Both the position numbers and the translations under genes were made by a program. DNA of 55,681 nucleotides from assembly GCA_046484625.1 (NCBI GenBank), contig JAWOIO010000240.1:1-55681 (forward strand). Direction: 5' to 3'. This document shows, in pieces, positions 1 through 8,242 of this stretch; position 1 is the first letter of the stretch; each line of letters opens with the position of its first letter. This DNA comes from DASUAO01 sp046484625 (GTDB lineage: Bacteria; Actinomycetota; Acidimicrobiia; IMCC26256; PALSA-555). The notes beneath the pieces were generated by a model. That model did not search any database, had not been told where the DNA came from, and saw nothing but the letters and a program-made list of their open reading frames with translations.

Positions 1-624
1 CATCCCCCAGTACTCGCCGAAGTCGGGCCCGAGCGTCGACCGGGCCCGTGACGGCTTCAGGCCCACGAGCCCGCACAGCGACGAAGGCATGCGGATCGAC
101 CCGCCCATGTCGTTCCCGTGCGCGACCGGGACCATCCCGGATGCCACTGCGGCCGCGGCGCCACCGCTCGAGCCGCCCGGCGACCGGGTGACGTCCCACG
201 GGTTGTGGGTCGGGCCGTAGGCGCGCGGCTCCGTGGTCACCGACATCGCGAGCTCGGGGACGTTGGTCTTCCCGCAGATGACGAACCCCGCGGCGCGGAA
301 CCGCTCGACGAGCCAGGTGTCGGCCGGCTCGGTCCAGCCGATCTCCTTCAGCACCTGCATCCCGCAGTGGTACGGGTCGCCGGCCGAGTGCGCGACGGCG
401 TCCTTGAGCAGGAACGGCACGCCTCGGAACGGGCCGTCGGGGAGTGTCGGATCGGCCGCGGCAGCGCGGGCCGCGTCCGAGAGGTCGTGGATGACCGCGT
501 TGAGGACCGGGTTCAGCGCCTCGATGCGCGCCAGCGCCGCGTCGACGAGCTCGGCCGGCGTGACCTCACCGCGGCGGACGAGATCGGCCTGCCCGGTCGC
601 GTCGACCCATGCGAGCTCGTCCAT
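1..624 (-). CDS. Amidase signature family protein, C-terminus cut by window edge
   Basis: This is the N-terminal 208 residues of an amidase-signature hydrolase, which cleaves C-N amide bonds using a Ser-cisSer-Lys triad. The reading frame starts at the ATG at 624-622 and is still open at base 1. The candidate catalytic Lys is K74 (LLKDAV), the cis-Ser lies in PGGSSGG (about S152/S153) and the nucleophile is S176 in MGGSIR. The family is usually 450-500 residues, so more than half is missing because of the window boundary, not because of mutation. It could be an aliphatic or aryl amidase; GatA is less likely, as no gatC or gatB is adjacent. It lies 18 bases downstream of the DUF3499 gene on the same strand. 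Confidence 0.88.
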   Translation of the reverse strand, partial: MDELAWVDATGQADLVRRGEVTPAELVDAALARIEALNPVLNAVIHDLSDAARAAAADPTLPDGPFRGVPFLLKDAVAHSAGDPYHCGMQVLKEIGWTEPADTWLVERFRAAGFVICGKTNVPELAMSVTTEPRAYGPTHNPWDVTRSPGGSSGGAAAAVASGMVPVAHGNDMGGSIRMPSSLCGLVGLKPSRARSTLGPDFGEYWGM

Positions 625-642
625 CGAGCCGCAGTGTAGGGA

Positions 643-1041
643 TCAGCCGGCGGCTCGGAACGCCCGCTCGAGCAAGGGGCTGTGCTCGGGTGCTTCCGGA
701 GGCGTTCCTCCGTCGCGTGCGGCCCGGGCCGCGACCGGGGTCGCGACGCGCGCCGGACGGCGGGGTTCGAGCGGAAGGGGGACGGCGGGGGGCGGCGGCG
801 GTGCCACGAACCGGCTCGGTGCGGTCGGTGCGTCACCTGCGCTGGTGACCGTGGGGCGGACGTCGCGCAGCTCCCAGTGCCGGGGCGGGGTGAGACGGTC
901 GGCATGGCGGCGACAGAGGTCGCCGGCCGTGCGGGCGCGCGCATCGGCGAGCGGGCCGATCCAGACGACGCGGGCGAGGCCGTCGAAGTTGAACGAGGCC
1001 ACCGCGGGGTTCGAGCAGCCGGGCCGCGCACACAGGGACAT
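643..1041 (-). CDS. DUF3499 family protein
   Basis: A 132-residue protein of an actinobacterial family of unknown function. The N-terminal 65 residues carry the family pattern: CARPGC near the start, then PAVASFNF, IGPLADAR, DLCRRHADRLT and WEL. The three Cys residues and the His in this block could bind a metal (inference). The second half is Pro/Ala/Arg-rich and looks disordered. It lies between methylmalonate-semialdehyde dehydrogenase upstream and the amidase downstream, all on the minus strand, but the 163-base gap to mmsA argues against tight coupling. The family assignment rests on the motif pattern by eye. Confidence 0.72.
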   Translation of the reverse strand: MSLCARPGCSNPAVASFNFDGLARVVWIGPLADARARTAGDLCRRHADRLTPPRHWELRDVRPTVTSAGDAPTAPSRFVAPPPPPAVPLPLEPRRPARVATPVAARAARDGGTPPEAPEHSPLLERAFRAAG

Positions 1042-1204
1042 GCATCGACGGTACCGGCGGCGCCCCCGGAAAGTGGGGATCCATGCACATCGGTGGACTC
1101 AGGCTTCGCGCCCGTACCGGACCAGGCGCAGCGCGCGGGAGCTGGTCGTGTCGGGCCGGGTCGACGGGCCACGCCGCACGGGCCGGACCCATCATCACGG
1201 CGGC

Positions 1205-2704
1205 TCAGGAGGTGGTGGGGAAGCCCAGGTCGGGGCCGCGGGTCGCGGGGTCGGCCCACCGCGTCGTGACGACCTTGCCGCGTGTGTAGAAGTGGACACC
1301 CTCGGGGCCGTGCACGTGGGTGTCGCCGAAAAGGCTCTGCTTCCACCCACCGAACGAGTAGTACGCCATCGGCACCGGGATCGGCACGTTCACCCCGATC
1401 ATCCCCGCGTCGACCTCCCGCTCGAACCGGCGAGCGGCGCCACCGTCGCGCGTGAAGATCGCCACACCGTTCGCGTAGGGATTCTCGGCGAGCAGGCGCG
1501 CGGCATCGTCGTAGGTGTCGACCCGCACGACCGACAGCACCGGCCCGAAGATCTCGTCGGTGTAGATCGACATCGCCGGCTCCACGTGGTCGAAGAGGCA
1601 CGGGCCCAGGAAGAAGCCCCCCGCGTGGTCGTCGACCCGGAGCCCGCGGCCGTCGACGACGAGCGTCGCGCCCTCCTCCACCCCTGCGTCGACGTATCCC
1701 GCGACCCGATCGCGATGCACGGCGGTGACGAGCGGCCCCATCTCCGACGCCGGGTCGGTGCCCGGGCCGATCTTCAGGTCCTCGGTCCGGGCCCGGATCG
1801 CGTCGACGAGCGGGTCGGCGACCTCACCCACCGCGACGACCACCGAGATGGCCATGCATCGCTCGCCCGCAGAGCCGTAACCGGCCGACACCGCGGCGTC
1901 GGCTGCGACGTCGAGGTCGGCGTCGGGGAGGACGACCATGTGGTTCTTCGCGCCACCGAGCGCCTGCACGCGCTTGCCGTGGGCGGCGGCCGTCTCGTAG
2001 ACGTACCGCGCGATCGGCGTGGAGCCGACGAAGCTGAGCGCGCGCACGTCGTCGTGGGCCAGGAGCGCGTCCACCGCTTCCTTGTCGCCGTGGACCACAT
2101 TGAACACGCCGTCGGGCAGTCCGGCCTCGGCCAGCCATTCCGCGACGAGCATCGCGGCCGACGGGTCGCGCTCCGACGGCTTCAGCACGAAGGTGTTCCC
2201 GCACGCGAGCGCGACCGGCCACATCCACATCGGGACCATGGCCGGGAAGTTGAACGGCGTGATTCCGGCGCACACGCCCAGGGGTTGGCGGATGGAATGG
2301 ATGTCGGTGTCGGTCGAGACCTGCTCGGAGTAGCCGCCCTTGAGCAGGTGTGGGATCCCACAGGCGAACTCGACGACGTCGAGGCCGCGAGCGACCTCCC
2401 CGAGGGCGTCGGAGACCACCTTCCCGTGCTCGGCGCTCACGACCCGCGCCAGCGCGTCCCGGTTCCGCTCCGCGATCTCCCGGAAGGCGAAGAGCACCCG
2501 GGCCCGGCGCCCGACCGGCGTCTCGGCCCACTCGGGAAAGGCCCCGAGGGCCGAGTCGACGGCGGCGTCGACGTCGGCCGGGCTCGCGAGACCGACCGTG
2601 GCGGCGACTGCGCCGGTCGCGGGATCGAAGACGTCAGCTGTGCGAGTCGATGTCCCCGCCCACTCCTTGCCGCCCACCCAGTGATGGATCTGCTCCATGT
2701 CCAT
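1205..2704 (-). CDS. mmsA: Methylmalonate-semialdehyde dehydrogenase (CoA-acylating)
   Basis: A 499-residue aldehyde dehydrogenase that converts methylmalonate or malonate semialdehyde to propionyl- or acetyl-CoA with NAD+, in valine, beta-alanine and inositol catabolism. It has full family length (about 490-500). Visible motifs are TPFNFPAMVPMWM after residue 150, FVGSTPIA for cofactor binding, QALGGAKNH around the general base region, and GSAGERCMA with the likely catalytic Cys near residue 283. The MmsA subgroup is suggested by the GAKNH and GERCM context and by the FGGWKQSLFGD tail. It is transcribed away from the ABC-importer operon, with 87 bases between the two starts. ATG at 2704 is used; a second ATG two codons later is equally possible. 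Confidence 0.93.
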   Translation of the reverse strand: MDMEQIHHWVGGKEWAGTSTRTADVFDPATGAVAATVGLASPADVDAAVDSALGAFPEWAETPVGRRARVLFAFREIAERNRDALARVVSAEHGKVVSDALGEVARGLDVVEFACGIPHLLKGGYSEQVSTDTDIHSIRQPLGVCAGITPFNFPAMVPMWMWPVALACGNTFVLKPSERDPSAAMLVAEWLAEAGLPDGVFNVVHGDKEAVDALLAHDDVRALSFVGSTPIARYVYETAAAHGKRVQALGGAKNHMVVLPDADLDVAADAAVSAGYGSAGERCMAISVVVAVGEVADPLVDAIRARTEDLKIGPGTDPASEMGPLVTAVHRDRVAGYVDAGVEEGATLVVDGRGLRVDDHAGGFFLGPCLFDHVEPAMSIYTDEIFGPVLSVVRVDTYDDAARLLAENPYANGVAIFTRDGGAARRFEREVDAGMIGVNVPIPVPMAYYSFGGWKQSLFGDTHVHGPEGVHFYTRGKVVTTRWADPATRGPDLGFPTTS

Positions 2705-2728
2705 CAGGTTACGGGGCCGATCGCTGCT

Positions 2729-2756
2729 TTGCTTCCTGCCCCTCCCGCACTAGGTT
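2729..2756 (+). promoter_or_regulatory. Candidate promoter of the importer/oxygenase operon
   Basis: TTGCTT at 2729-2734 and TAGGTT at 2751-2756 are separated by 16 bases, a plausible -35/-10 pair in the short gap between the divergent mmsA and binding-protein genes. The -10 fits the actinobacterial TAnnnT pattern. A purine-rich ribosome site (agaggggg) follows before the GTG at 2792. No transcript data support it. Confidence 0.4.
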
Positions 2757-2791
2757 GCTCTCGTTCACGCAGTCAAGAGGGGGATGGAATC

Positions 2792-3562
2792 GTGAGGAAA
2801 ATGCTGGCAGCCCTGGCTGTCGTCGGGATGGCGACCATGCTCGCCGTTCCTGTCGGCGCCCAGGGCAAGGGTCCGCTGAGGGTCGCGACCGACCTTCCCG
2901 CTCCGGGGTTCTGGAACGGGGAGACTCCGGACAACGTCGACGGTGGCTTCGAGTACGAGATGGCCCAGATCATCGCCGAGCGGCTCGGCTACGACGGCTT
3001 CGAGGTCCAGGACGTCTCGTTCGACGCCCTGGTCGCGGGCCAGCTCGACACGTTCGACATCGCGCTCTCGCAGGTGTCGATCACCGACGAGCGGGCCGAG
3101 GTCGTCGACTTCACCGTTCCGTACTTCCAGTCGGACCAGGGGATCCTGGTGAGCAAGGGCACGAAGGTCACGGCGAAGAACGCCAAGAAGCTGCAGTGGG
3201 GCGTCCAGCGTTCGACGACCGGGCAGTTCTACCTGAAGGACGTGCTGAAGCCGAAGAAGAAGGTCCGCACCTACAAGCAGACGGTCGACATGTTCGCCGC
3301 ACTCCGAGCGGAGCAGATCGACGCGGTGATGCTCGACACGGCGATCGTGCTCGAGCAGGCGGCGGCGTCCAACGGCACCCTCGAGGTGGTCGGCCAGTTC
3401 GCCAACGACGACACCTACGGCGGGATCCTCGTCAAGGGGTCTCCGCTCCTGGCCGACATCGACGCCATCATCACCGAGCTCCGGGAGGACGGGACCCTCG
3501 GGGAGCTGTCCGCCAAGTACCTCGGTGGCGATCCGACCAAGGTCAAGTACCTCGAGCCCTGA
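2792..3562 (+). CDS. ABC transporter substrate-binding protein, amino-acid (PAAT/HAAT) type
   Basis: A 256-residue secreted solute receptor of the bacterial extracellular solute-binding family 3. It starts at GTG 2792 behind agaggggg. Residues 1-24 form a signal peptide ending ...VPVGAQ with no lipobox Cys. The mature part has the family layout: GFEYEMAQIIAERLG, FDIALSQVSITDERAEVVDFTVPY and a closing Lys-rich hinge. Such proteins bind polar amino acids, opines or related zwitterions outside the membrane and feed the permease encoded next. It is first in an operon whose later genes are a Rieske oxygenase and an FAD oxidoreductase, so the ligand is probably their substrate (inference). A strong hairpin follows the stop codon. 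Confidence 0.9.
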   Translation: MRKMLAALAVVGMATMLAVPVGAQGKGPLRVATDLPAPGFWNGETPDNVDGGFEYEMAQIIAERLGYDGFEVQDVSFDALVAGQLDTFDIALSQVSITDERAEVVDFTVPYFQSDQGILVSKGTKVTAKNAKKLQWGVQRSTTGQFYLKDVLKPKKKVRTYKQTVDMFAALRAEQIDAVMLDTAIVLEQAAASNGTLEVVGQFANDDTYGGILVKGSPLLADIDAIITELREDGTLGELSAKYLGGDPTKVKYLEP

Positions 3563-3586
3563 TCCAAGGCACGACACGCGCAGTGG

Positions 3587-3613
3587 AGGGGCCCGGCAAC
3601 GTGCCGGGCCCCT
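3587..3613 (+). terminator. Intercistronic hairpin between binding protein and permease
   Basis: A perfect 12-bp stem (3587-3598 with 3602-3613) closes a 3-base loop, between the binding-protein stop and the permease start. No T tract follows. In ABC importer operons such hairpins commonly stabilise the upstream message or partly terminate transcription, so the binding protein is made in excess over the membrane parts. That role is inferred here. Confidence 0.7.
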
Positions 3614-3673
3614 CGCGCGTTCGTCGAGCGCGTGTGATCGAAGGATCCGCGCAACGGGTGCTGGGGTGACACG

Positions 3674-4756
3674 GTGGCGGTGACGGTCGAAGCGGAGTCG
3701 GAAGCAGCTCGGCGCGATACGGGCGCCGTCGCGGCGGTCGTGATCTCGTCGGCCTCGGTCCTGCTCGCGGTGGTGGGTGGAGTTGTCGCGCTGCTCCGCT
3801 CGGGGAGCACCGACAACGGGTTCCTGGTCCTGTTCGTCGTGTCGTTCCCGCTGGCCGTGTTCGCCCTCGTGTTCGGCCGCCGCACCGAGACGCGGATCGT
3901 CGAGCGCGACGGGCCGCTCCGCGACGAGGCTGCGGCCCGCCTCTCGAGGCGCATCGCCGTCGCCGGCATCACCGTCTCCGTGCTCCTCGCGCTCGGCCTG
4001 GGCATCTGGTCCGCGTGGACCGGGCTCCAGGACGTGCAGGAAGTGTTCTTCTCCCTCCCGGACCTCGGCGACAGCGCCGGGCTGGTCTTCGACGGCTTCG
4101 TGCTGAACATCAAGATCTTCGTCGTCGCCGAGATCATCGTGCTGGCCTGGGGGCTCACCATCGCGATCGTCCGCGACCTCCCCGGCCGGGCCGCTGCCCC
4201 CCTTCGGTGGTTCGCGGTCGCCTACGTCGACATCTTCCGCGGCCTCCCCGCGATCATCACGATCTACCTCGTGGTGTTCGGGCTGCCGTTGACCCAGCTC
4301 TCGATCGTGCCGGGTCCGGAGGCGAGCTTCCTCGGCTTCGACCAGGTCGAGATGCTCGGCATCCTGGCGCTCGTGCTCGTGTACGGCGCCTACGTCGCCG
4401 AGGTGTACCGCTCCGGGATCGAGAGCGTGCACTGGAGCCAGCGCGCCGCGGCCCGCGGTCTCGGGCTCTCCGGCGGCCAGTCGATGCGCTACGTCGTGGT
4501 GCCGCAGGCGGTGCGGCGGGTCATCCCGCCGCTCATGAACGACTTCATCGGGCTCCAGAAGGACACCGCGCTCCTCAACATCGCGGGGATCTTCGAGGGC
4601 TTCGCCGCCGCCAGCAACTACGCGAACAACAACTTCAACCTGTCGTCGGTGACCGGTCTGGGGATCTGCTTCCTGGTGATCACGATCCCGATGACGCGGT
4701 TCACCGACTACCTGGTGAAGCGCGATCGCGAGCGGATGACCGCAGGGGGCGCGTGA
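3674..4756 (+). CDS. ABC transporter permease, HisM/GlnP-type
   Basis: A 360-residue inner-membrane permease of the polar amino-acid uptake family. It starts at GTG 3674. The first 100 residues add hydrophobic segments not seen in minimal 220-residue family members, with helices around residues 13-37, 47-65 and 92-113. The core permease follows from about residue 140 and includes FRGLPAIITIYLV. The ATPase-contact EAA loop reads YRSGIESVHWSQRAAARGLGLS and then PQAVRRVIPPL. A single permease gene suggests a homodimer. Its stop shares one base with the ATPase start (TGATG), implying translational coupling. Confidence 0.9.
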   Translation: MAVTVEAESEAARRDTGAVAAVVISSASVLLAVVGGVVALLRSGSTDNGFLVLFVVSFPLAVFALVFGRRTETRIVERDGPLRDEAAARLSRRIAVAGITVSVLLALGLGIWSAWTGLQDVQEVFFSLPDLGDSAGLVFDGFVLNIKIFVVAEIIVLAWGLTIAIVRDLPGRAAAPLRWFAVAYVDIFRGLPAIITIYLVVFGLPLTQLSIVPGPEASFLGFDQVEMLGILALVLVYGAYVAEVYRSGIESVHWSQRAAARGLGLSGGQSMRYVVVPQAVRRVIPPLMNDFIGLQKDTALLNIAGIFEGFAAASNYANNNFNLSSVTGLGICFLVITIPMTRFTDYLVKRDRERMTAGGA

Positions 4757-5499
4757 TGGCGCTGGTGACGGTGGAAGACGTCGTGAAGCGGTTCGGGCTG
4801 AACACCGTGCTCGACGGCGTCAACCTGGCCGTCGAAGAGCACCAGGTGGTGTGTCTGATCGGCGCGTCGGGGTCGGGGAAGTCGACGCTGCTCCGTTGCA
4901 TCAACGGCCTCGAGGCCATCCAGCGGGGGACGATCACCGTGCTCGGGCGCGAGGTGATCCAGGACGACATCAAGCTCAACCGGCTGCGGCGCGAGATCGG
5001 CATCGTCTTCCAGGCGTACAACAACTTTCCGCACATGACCGTGCTCGACAACATCACGCTCGCCCCCCGCAAGGTGCTGGGCCTGTCCAAGAAGGACGCC
5101 GAGGATCGGGCCCGCCCGCTGCTCGAGCGGATCGGACTCCCCGACAAGGCCGACGAGTACCCCGACCGGCTCTCGGGGGGCCAGCAGCAGCGGGTCGCCA
5201 TCGTGCGTGCGCTCGCGATGCAACCGAAGCTGATGCTCTTCGACGAGATCACGAGCGCGCTCGACCCAGAGCTGGTCAACGAGGTGCTGCACATGATGCA
5301 GGAGCTCGCCGAGCAGGGCATGACCATGGTGGTCGCGACCCACGAGATGGGGTTCGCCCGCGACGTCGCGACGAAGGTCTGCTATCTCCACTTCGGCCAG
5401 ATCATCGAAGAGGGGCCGCCGGACAGGATCTTCACCGCGCCCGAGCATGTGCGGACGTCGGAGTTCCTGAGGCGAACGCTCGAGGCGGGGAGGATGTGA
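4756..5499 (+). CDS. ABC transporter ATP-binding protein, GlnQ/HisP type
   Basis: A 247-residue ATPase that powers the importer. Walker A is GASGSGKST near residues 35-43, the Q-loop lies in IGIVFQAYNNFPHMTV, the signature is LSGGQQQRVAI, Walker B is LMLFDEITSALDPEL, and the switch His is in VVATHEMGF. The D-loop reads SALDPE as in amino-acid importers. Walker B ends DEITS, the usual form in this subfamily. It starts at ATG 4756, overlapping the permease stop, and its own stop shares a base with the oxygenase start, so transport and catabolic genes are tightly coupled. Confidence 0.93.
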   Translation: MALVTVEDVVKRFGLNTVLDGVNLAVEEHQVVCLIGASGSGKSTLLRCINGLEAIQRGTITVLGREVIQDDIKLNRLRREIGIVFQAYNNFPHMTVLDNITLAPRKVLGLSKKDAEDRARPLLERIGLPDKADEYPDRLSGGQQQRVAIVRALAMQPKLMLFDEITSALDPELVNEVLHMMQELAEQGMTMVVATHEMGFARDVATKVCYLHFGQIIEEGPPDRIFTAPEHVRTSEFLRRTLEAGRM

Positions 5500-6638
5500 T
5501 GTCGCTCCCCGGGTCGCTCCGGGCCGAGGACCTGGAGCGGTCCTGCGAACGGCTCGACCGGGCCCGGATGCTCCCGGGGGCCGCGTACACCGAGACATCG
5601 GTGCTGGAGTGGGAGCGCGAGCACCTCTTCGGCGAGGGCTGGGTCGCGGTCGCGCACGCGTCGGCTGTCGCCGAGTCCGGTGCCCAGGTCGCGGTCGAGG
5701 TCGCCGGCACGAGCGCGGTCGTCGTGCGGGGTGGCGACGGTGCGCTCCGGGCGTTCGCCAACACCTGCCGGCACCGCGGCCACGAGCTGCTCCCCGTCGG
5801 CGCGGAGGCGTGCCGGCCCTCGTTGCGCTGTCCGTACCACGGGTGGGCCTACGACCTCGATGGGCGACTGCGCCACGCGACCGGGGGCCTCCGCCCGGAC
5901 CCCGACGCCCTCGCGCTCGTCGGACTCCGGGTTGCCGAGCACCTGGGCTTCGTGTTCGTGAACGCGGGCGGCGGCGCGGCACCCGTCGAGGCGGTGTTCG
6001 GCGGGGCCGAGGCGCTCCTCGGCGCGCACGATGCCGGCGGCCTGGTCCCCGTGGTCCAGCACGTGTACGAGGTGCGGGCCAACTGGAAGGTCGTCCACGA
6101 GAACTACCAGGAATGCCTGCACTGCCCGCAGATCCACCCCGAGCTGAGCCGGGTGAGCCCGCCCGACAGCGGCGACAACGTGGATCCGGGCCCGGCGTGG
6201 GTCGGCGGGTGGATGGACCTGGCCGGCTCGGCGATGACGATGTCCATGACCGGCGAGGCGGTCGCGGCACCGCTTCCGGGTCTCGACGAGCGCCGCCGCC
6301 GCCGGGTCGCCTACGTCGCACTGCTCCCGTCGCTCCTCGTGAGCGCCCATCCGGACTACGTCCTCACCCACCGGCTCGAGCCGCTCGCCCCCGACGCAAC
6401 CCGGGTCACGTGCGAGTGGTTGGCTGCTCCCGGAACCACTACCGAGGACCTGCGGGCCGCGATCGAGCTCTGGGACGTCACCAACCGCCAGGACTGGGAT
6501 GCCTGCGCGTCGGTGCAGCGGGGGCTGACCTCGCCGTGGTTCGTCCCCGGGCCGCTCGCGCCGCGGGAGGATGCGGTCCACCGGGTCGTGACCTGGTTCG
6601 CGTCGGAGTACCTGACGCCTGCGCGAGAGGATCTGTGA
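5499..6638 (+). CDS. Rieske non-heme iron oxygenase, alpha subunit
   Basis: A 379-residue oxygenase that activates O2 at a mononuclear iron fed by a Rieske [2Fe-2S] cluster. Cluster ligands are visible as C90-x-H92 (CRHRGH) and C111-x2-H114 (CPYHGW). The iron site is E205-x2-H208-x4-H213 (NYQECLHCPQIHPE), with a likely third ligand D332 (NRQDWDACASVQRG). Glu rather than Asp at position 205 is typical of Rieske enzymes acting on quaternary amines and betaines (GbcA, CntA, Stc2 types). It follows an amino-acid-type importer and precedes an FAD oxidoreductase, all overlapping by single bases. I infer N-demethylation or hydroxylation of the imported compound. No dedicated reductase or ferredoxin gene is in the operon. 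Confidence 0.9.
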   Translation: MSLPGSLRAEDLERSCERLDRARMLPGAAYTETSVLEWEREHLFGEGWVAVAHASAVAESGAQVAVEVAGTSAVVVRGGDGALRAFANTCRHRGHELLPVGAEACRPSLRCPYHGWAYDLDGRLRHATGGLRPDPDALALVGLRVAEHLGFVFVNAGGGAAPVEAVFGGAEALLGAHDAGGLVPVVQHVYEVRANWKVVHENYQECLHCPQIHPELSRVSPPDSGDNVDPGPAWVGGWMDLAGSAMTMSMTGEAVAAPLPGLDERRRRRVAYVALLPSLLVSAHPDYVLTHRLEPLAPDATRVTCEWLAAPGTTTEDLRAAIELWDVTNRQDWDACASVQRGLTSPWFVPGPLAPREDAVHRVVTWFASEYLTPAREDL

Positions 6639-8209
6639 TGAGCACGTTCGAAGTGATGGGCCGCGTCGGCCTCCCCGAGCCGATCACCGATCTGGCGGCC
6701 CGTGAGTGGGACGTCGTGGTCGTAGGGGGTGGCCACAACGGGCTGACCGCGGCCGCGTACCTCGCCATCGCCGGGCAACGGGTGCTGGTGCTGGAGCGGC
6801 GCGCGCAGCTCGGTGGGGCGTGCACCCTCGAGCGCCCGTTCGCGGACGAGCGCTTCGTCATGAGCCCGTGCGCCTACCTCGTCGGGCTCCTCCACCCGCG
6901 CGTGATCGAGGAGCTCGAGCTGGAGCGCTTCGGGTACCGCACGTTCGTCGTGGACCCCACGCAGTGGACGCCGTTCGAGGACGGGACGGCGTTGTTCCAG
7001 TGGCAGGACGAGGCGAAGACCGCGGCGTCGGTCGCCGCACTCGCACCGAGCGACGTCGACGGCTTCGTCGCCTACGAACGTCTCTTCGACCGCATCCGTG
7101 ATCGCCTCCGCCGCGGCCCCCGCGGCGACGTGTGGCTCGGTGACGCCCCCGACCCGGCCGCGATCGAGGAGCTCTTCGCCGACGATCCCGAGGCGCGCGA
7201 CGTCGTGCTCCACGAGTCGATTGCCGACGTCGTCGAGCGGCACGTGACCGACGAGCGGCTGCGCACCGCGCTTCACGGCCAGGGAGTCATCGGCACGTTC
7301 GCCGGGCCACGCGAGCCGGGCACCGCGTGGGTCCACGCCCACCACAGCCTCGGGCTCCTCGGCGGGTGGAGCTTCGTGGAGGGTGGGCTGGGGCGGGTCT
7401 CGTTCTGCCTGGCCGATGCCGCCCGCGAGGCCGGGGCCGTCCTCGCGGCGGGAACGCCCGTGGCTGCGATCCTCCCGGGCGAGGGGGTGGTGCTCGAGGG
7501 CGGCGAGACGATCCGGGCGCGCGCGGTCGTCAGCAACGCCGACCCGGTCCGGACCGCGGCGATGCTGGGTGAGCTCGCCGACCCGTCGTTCCGGAGCAAG
7601 GTCGAGGCGTGGCGGATCACGAGCCCCGTGGTCAAGGTGAACTGCGGGCTGTCGCGGCTCCCGAGCTTCCCGGCCGCGGCCGGAGATCCCACGGTCTTCC
7701 GAGCCCAGGTCGAGATCGGGCGGAGCGTCGACGACACCCAGGCCGCCTGTGACGCGGCGCGCCGCGGCGAGCCGGCCCCCGAGTGGTGCGAGCTCTACTT
7801 CCAGACGCCGTACGACCCGTCGGTCGCGCCGCCCGGGGCTCACACGATGAGCGTCTTCGCGCAGTTCGTGCCCTACGAGCTCGCGACGGGGACCTGGGAC
7901 GAGCGCCGGGAGGACATCGGGGACGCGGTGCTGGCCACGATCGCCCGCTTCGCCCCTGACGTCGCCGACTGCGTCGTAGAACGACAGGTGCTGGGTCCGC
8001 CGGACGTCGAGGACCAGATCGGGCTGACCGGCGGGCACATCTTCCAGGGTGAGATCCTCCCCGACCAGATGTGGACCGATCGGTTCTCGGCCCGCACGGC
8101 GATGCCCGGCCTCTTCCTCTGCGGTGCCGCGACCCATCCCGGGGGATCGGTGATGGGGGTGAACGGACGCAACGCCGCGATGGCGGTGCTCGAGACCCTC
8201 GTTCCCTGA
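6638..8209 (+). CDS. FAD-dependent oxidoreductase, phytoene-desaturase (CrtI/PYROXD2)-like
   Basis: A 523-residue flavoprotein. The dinucleotide-binding motif VVVGGGHNGLTAA lies around residues 25-37 and is followed by LERRAQLGGAC, as in CrtI-like amine oxidases. The C-terminus has the FAD-closing motif MPGLFLCGAATHPGGSVMGVNGRNAA. The family includes carotene desaturases and PYROXD2-like proteins of unclear substrate. No other carotenoid gene is nearby, so a role in the breakdown pathway of this operon is more likely than carotenoid synthesis (inference). It starts at ATG 6638, overlapping the oxygenase stop by one base, and is the last gene of the operon. Its 3' end lies in a short tandem repeat. 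Confidence 0.86.
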   Translation: MSTFEVMGRVGLPEPITDLAAREWDVVVVGGGHNGLTAAAYLAIAGQRVLVLERRAQLGGACTLERPFADERFVMSPCAYLVGLLHPRVIEELELERFGYRTFVVDPTQWTPFEDGTALFQWQDEAKTAASVAALAPSDVDGFVAYERLFDRIRDRLRRGPRGDVWLGDAPDPAAIEELFADDPEARDVVLHESIADVVERHVTDERLRTALHGQGVIGTFAGPREPGTAWVHAHHSLGLLGGWSFVEGGLGRVSFCLADAAREAGAVLAAGTPVAAILPGEGVVLEGGETIRARAVVSNADPVRTAAMLGELADPSFRSKVEAWRITSPVVKVNCGLSRLPSFPAAAGDPTVFRAQVEIGRSVDDTQAACDAARRGEPAPEWCELYFQTPYDPSVAPPGAHTMSVFAQFVPYELATGTWDERREDIGDAVLATIARFAPDVADCVVERQVLGPPDVEDQIGLTGGHIFQGEILPDQMWTDRFSARTAMPGLFLCGAATHPGGSVMGVNGRNAAMAVLETLVP

Positions 8210-8242
8210 CGCACCTCGTTCCCTGACGCACCTCGTTCCCTG
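8198..8242 (+). repeat. 17-bp tandem repeat over the end of the FAD oxidoreductase gene
   Basis: The unit ctcgttccctgacgcac occurs at 8198-8214 and 8215-8231, with a partial third copy at 8232-8242. The first copy holds the last codons and the TGA stop. It looks like a recent slippage duplication of the gene tail. Confidence 0.85.

Noticed and set aside
233..2791. An open plus-strand frame reaching from 233 into the binding-protein gene
   Set aside because: The upstream 850 codons lie antisense to the amidase, DUF3499 and mmsA genes. The real start is GTG 2792 with signal peptide and ribosome site.
2765..4432. A 555-codon open frame on the minus strand
   Set aside because: It is antisense to the binding protein and permease and has low-complexity charged composition with no fold pattern.
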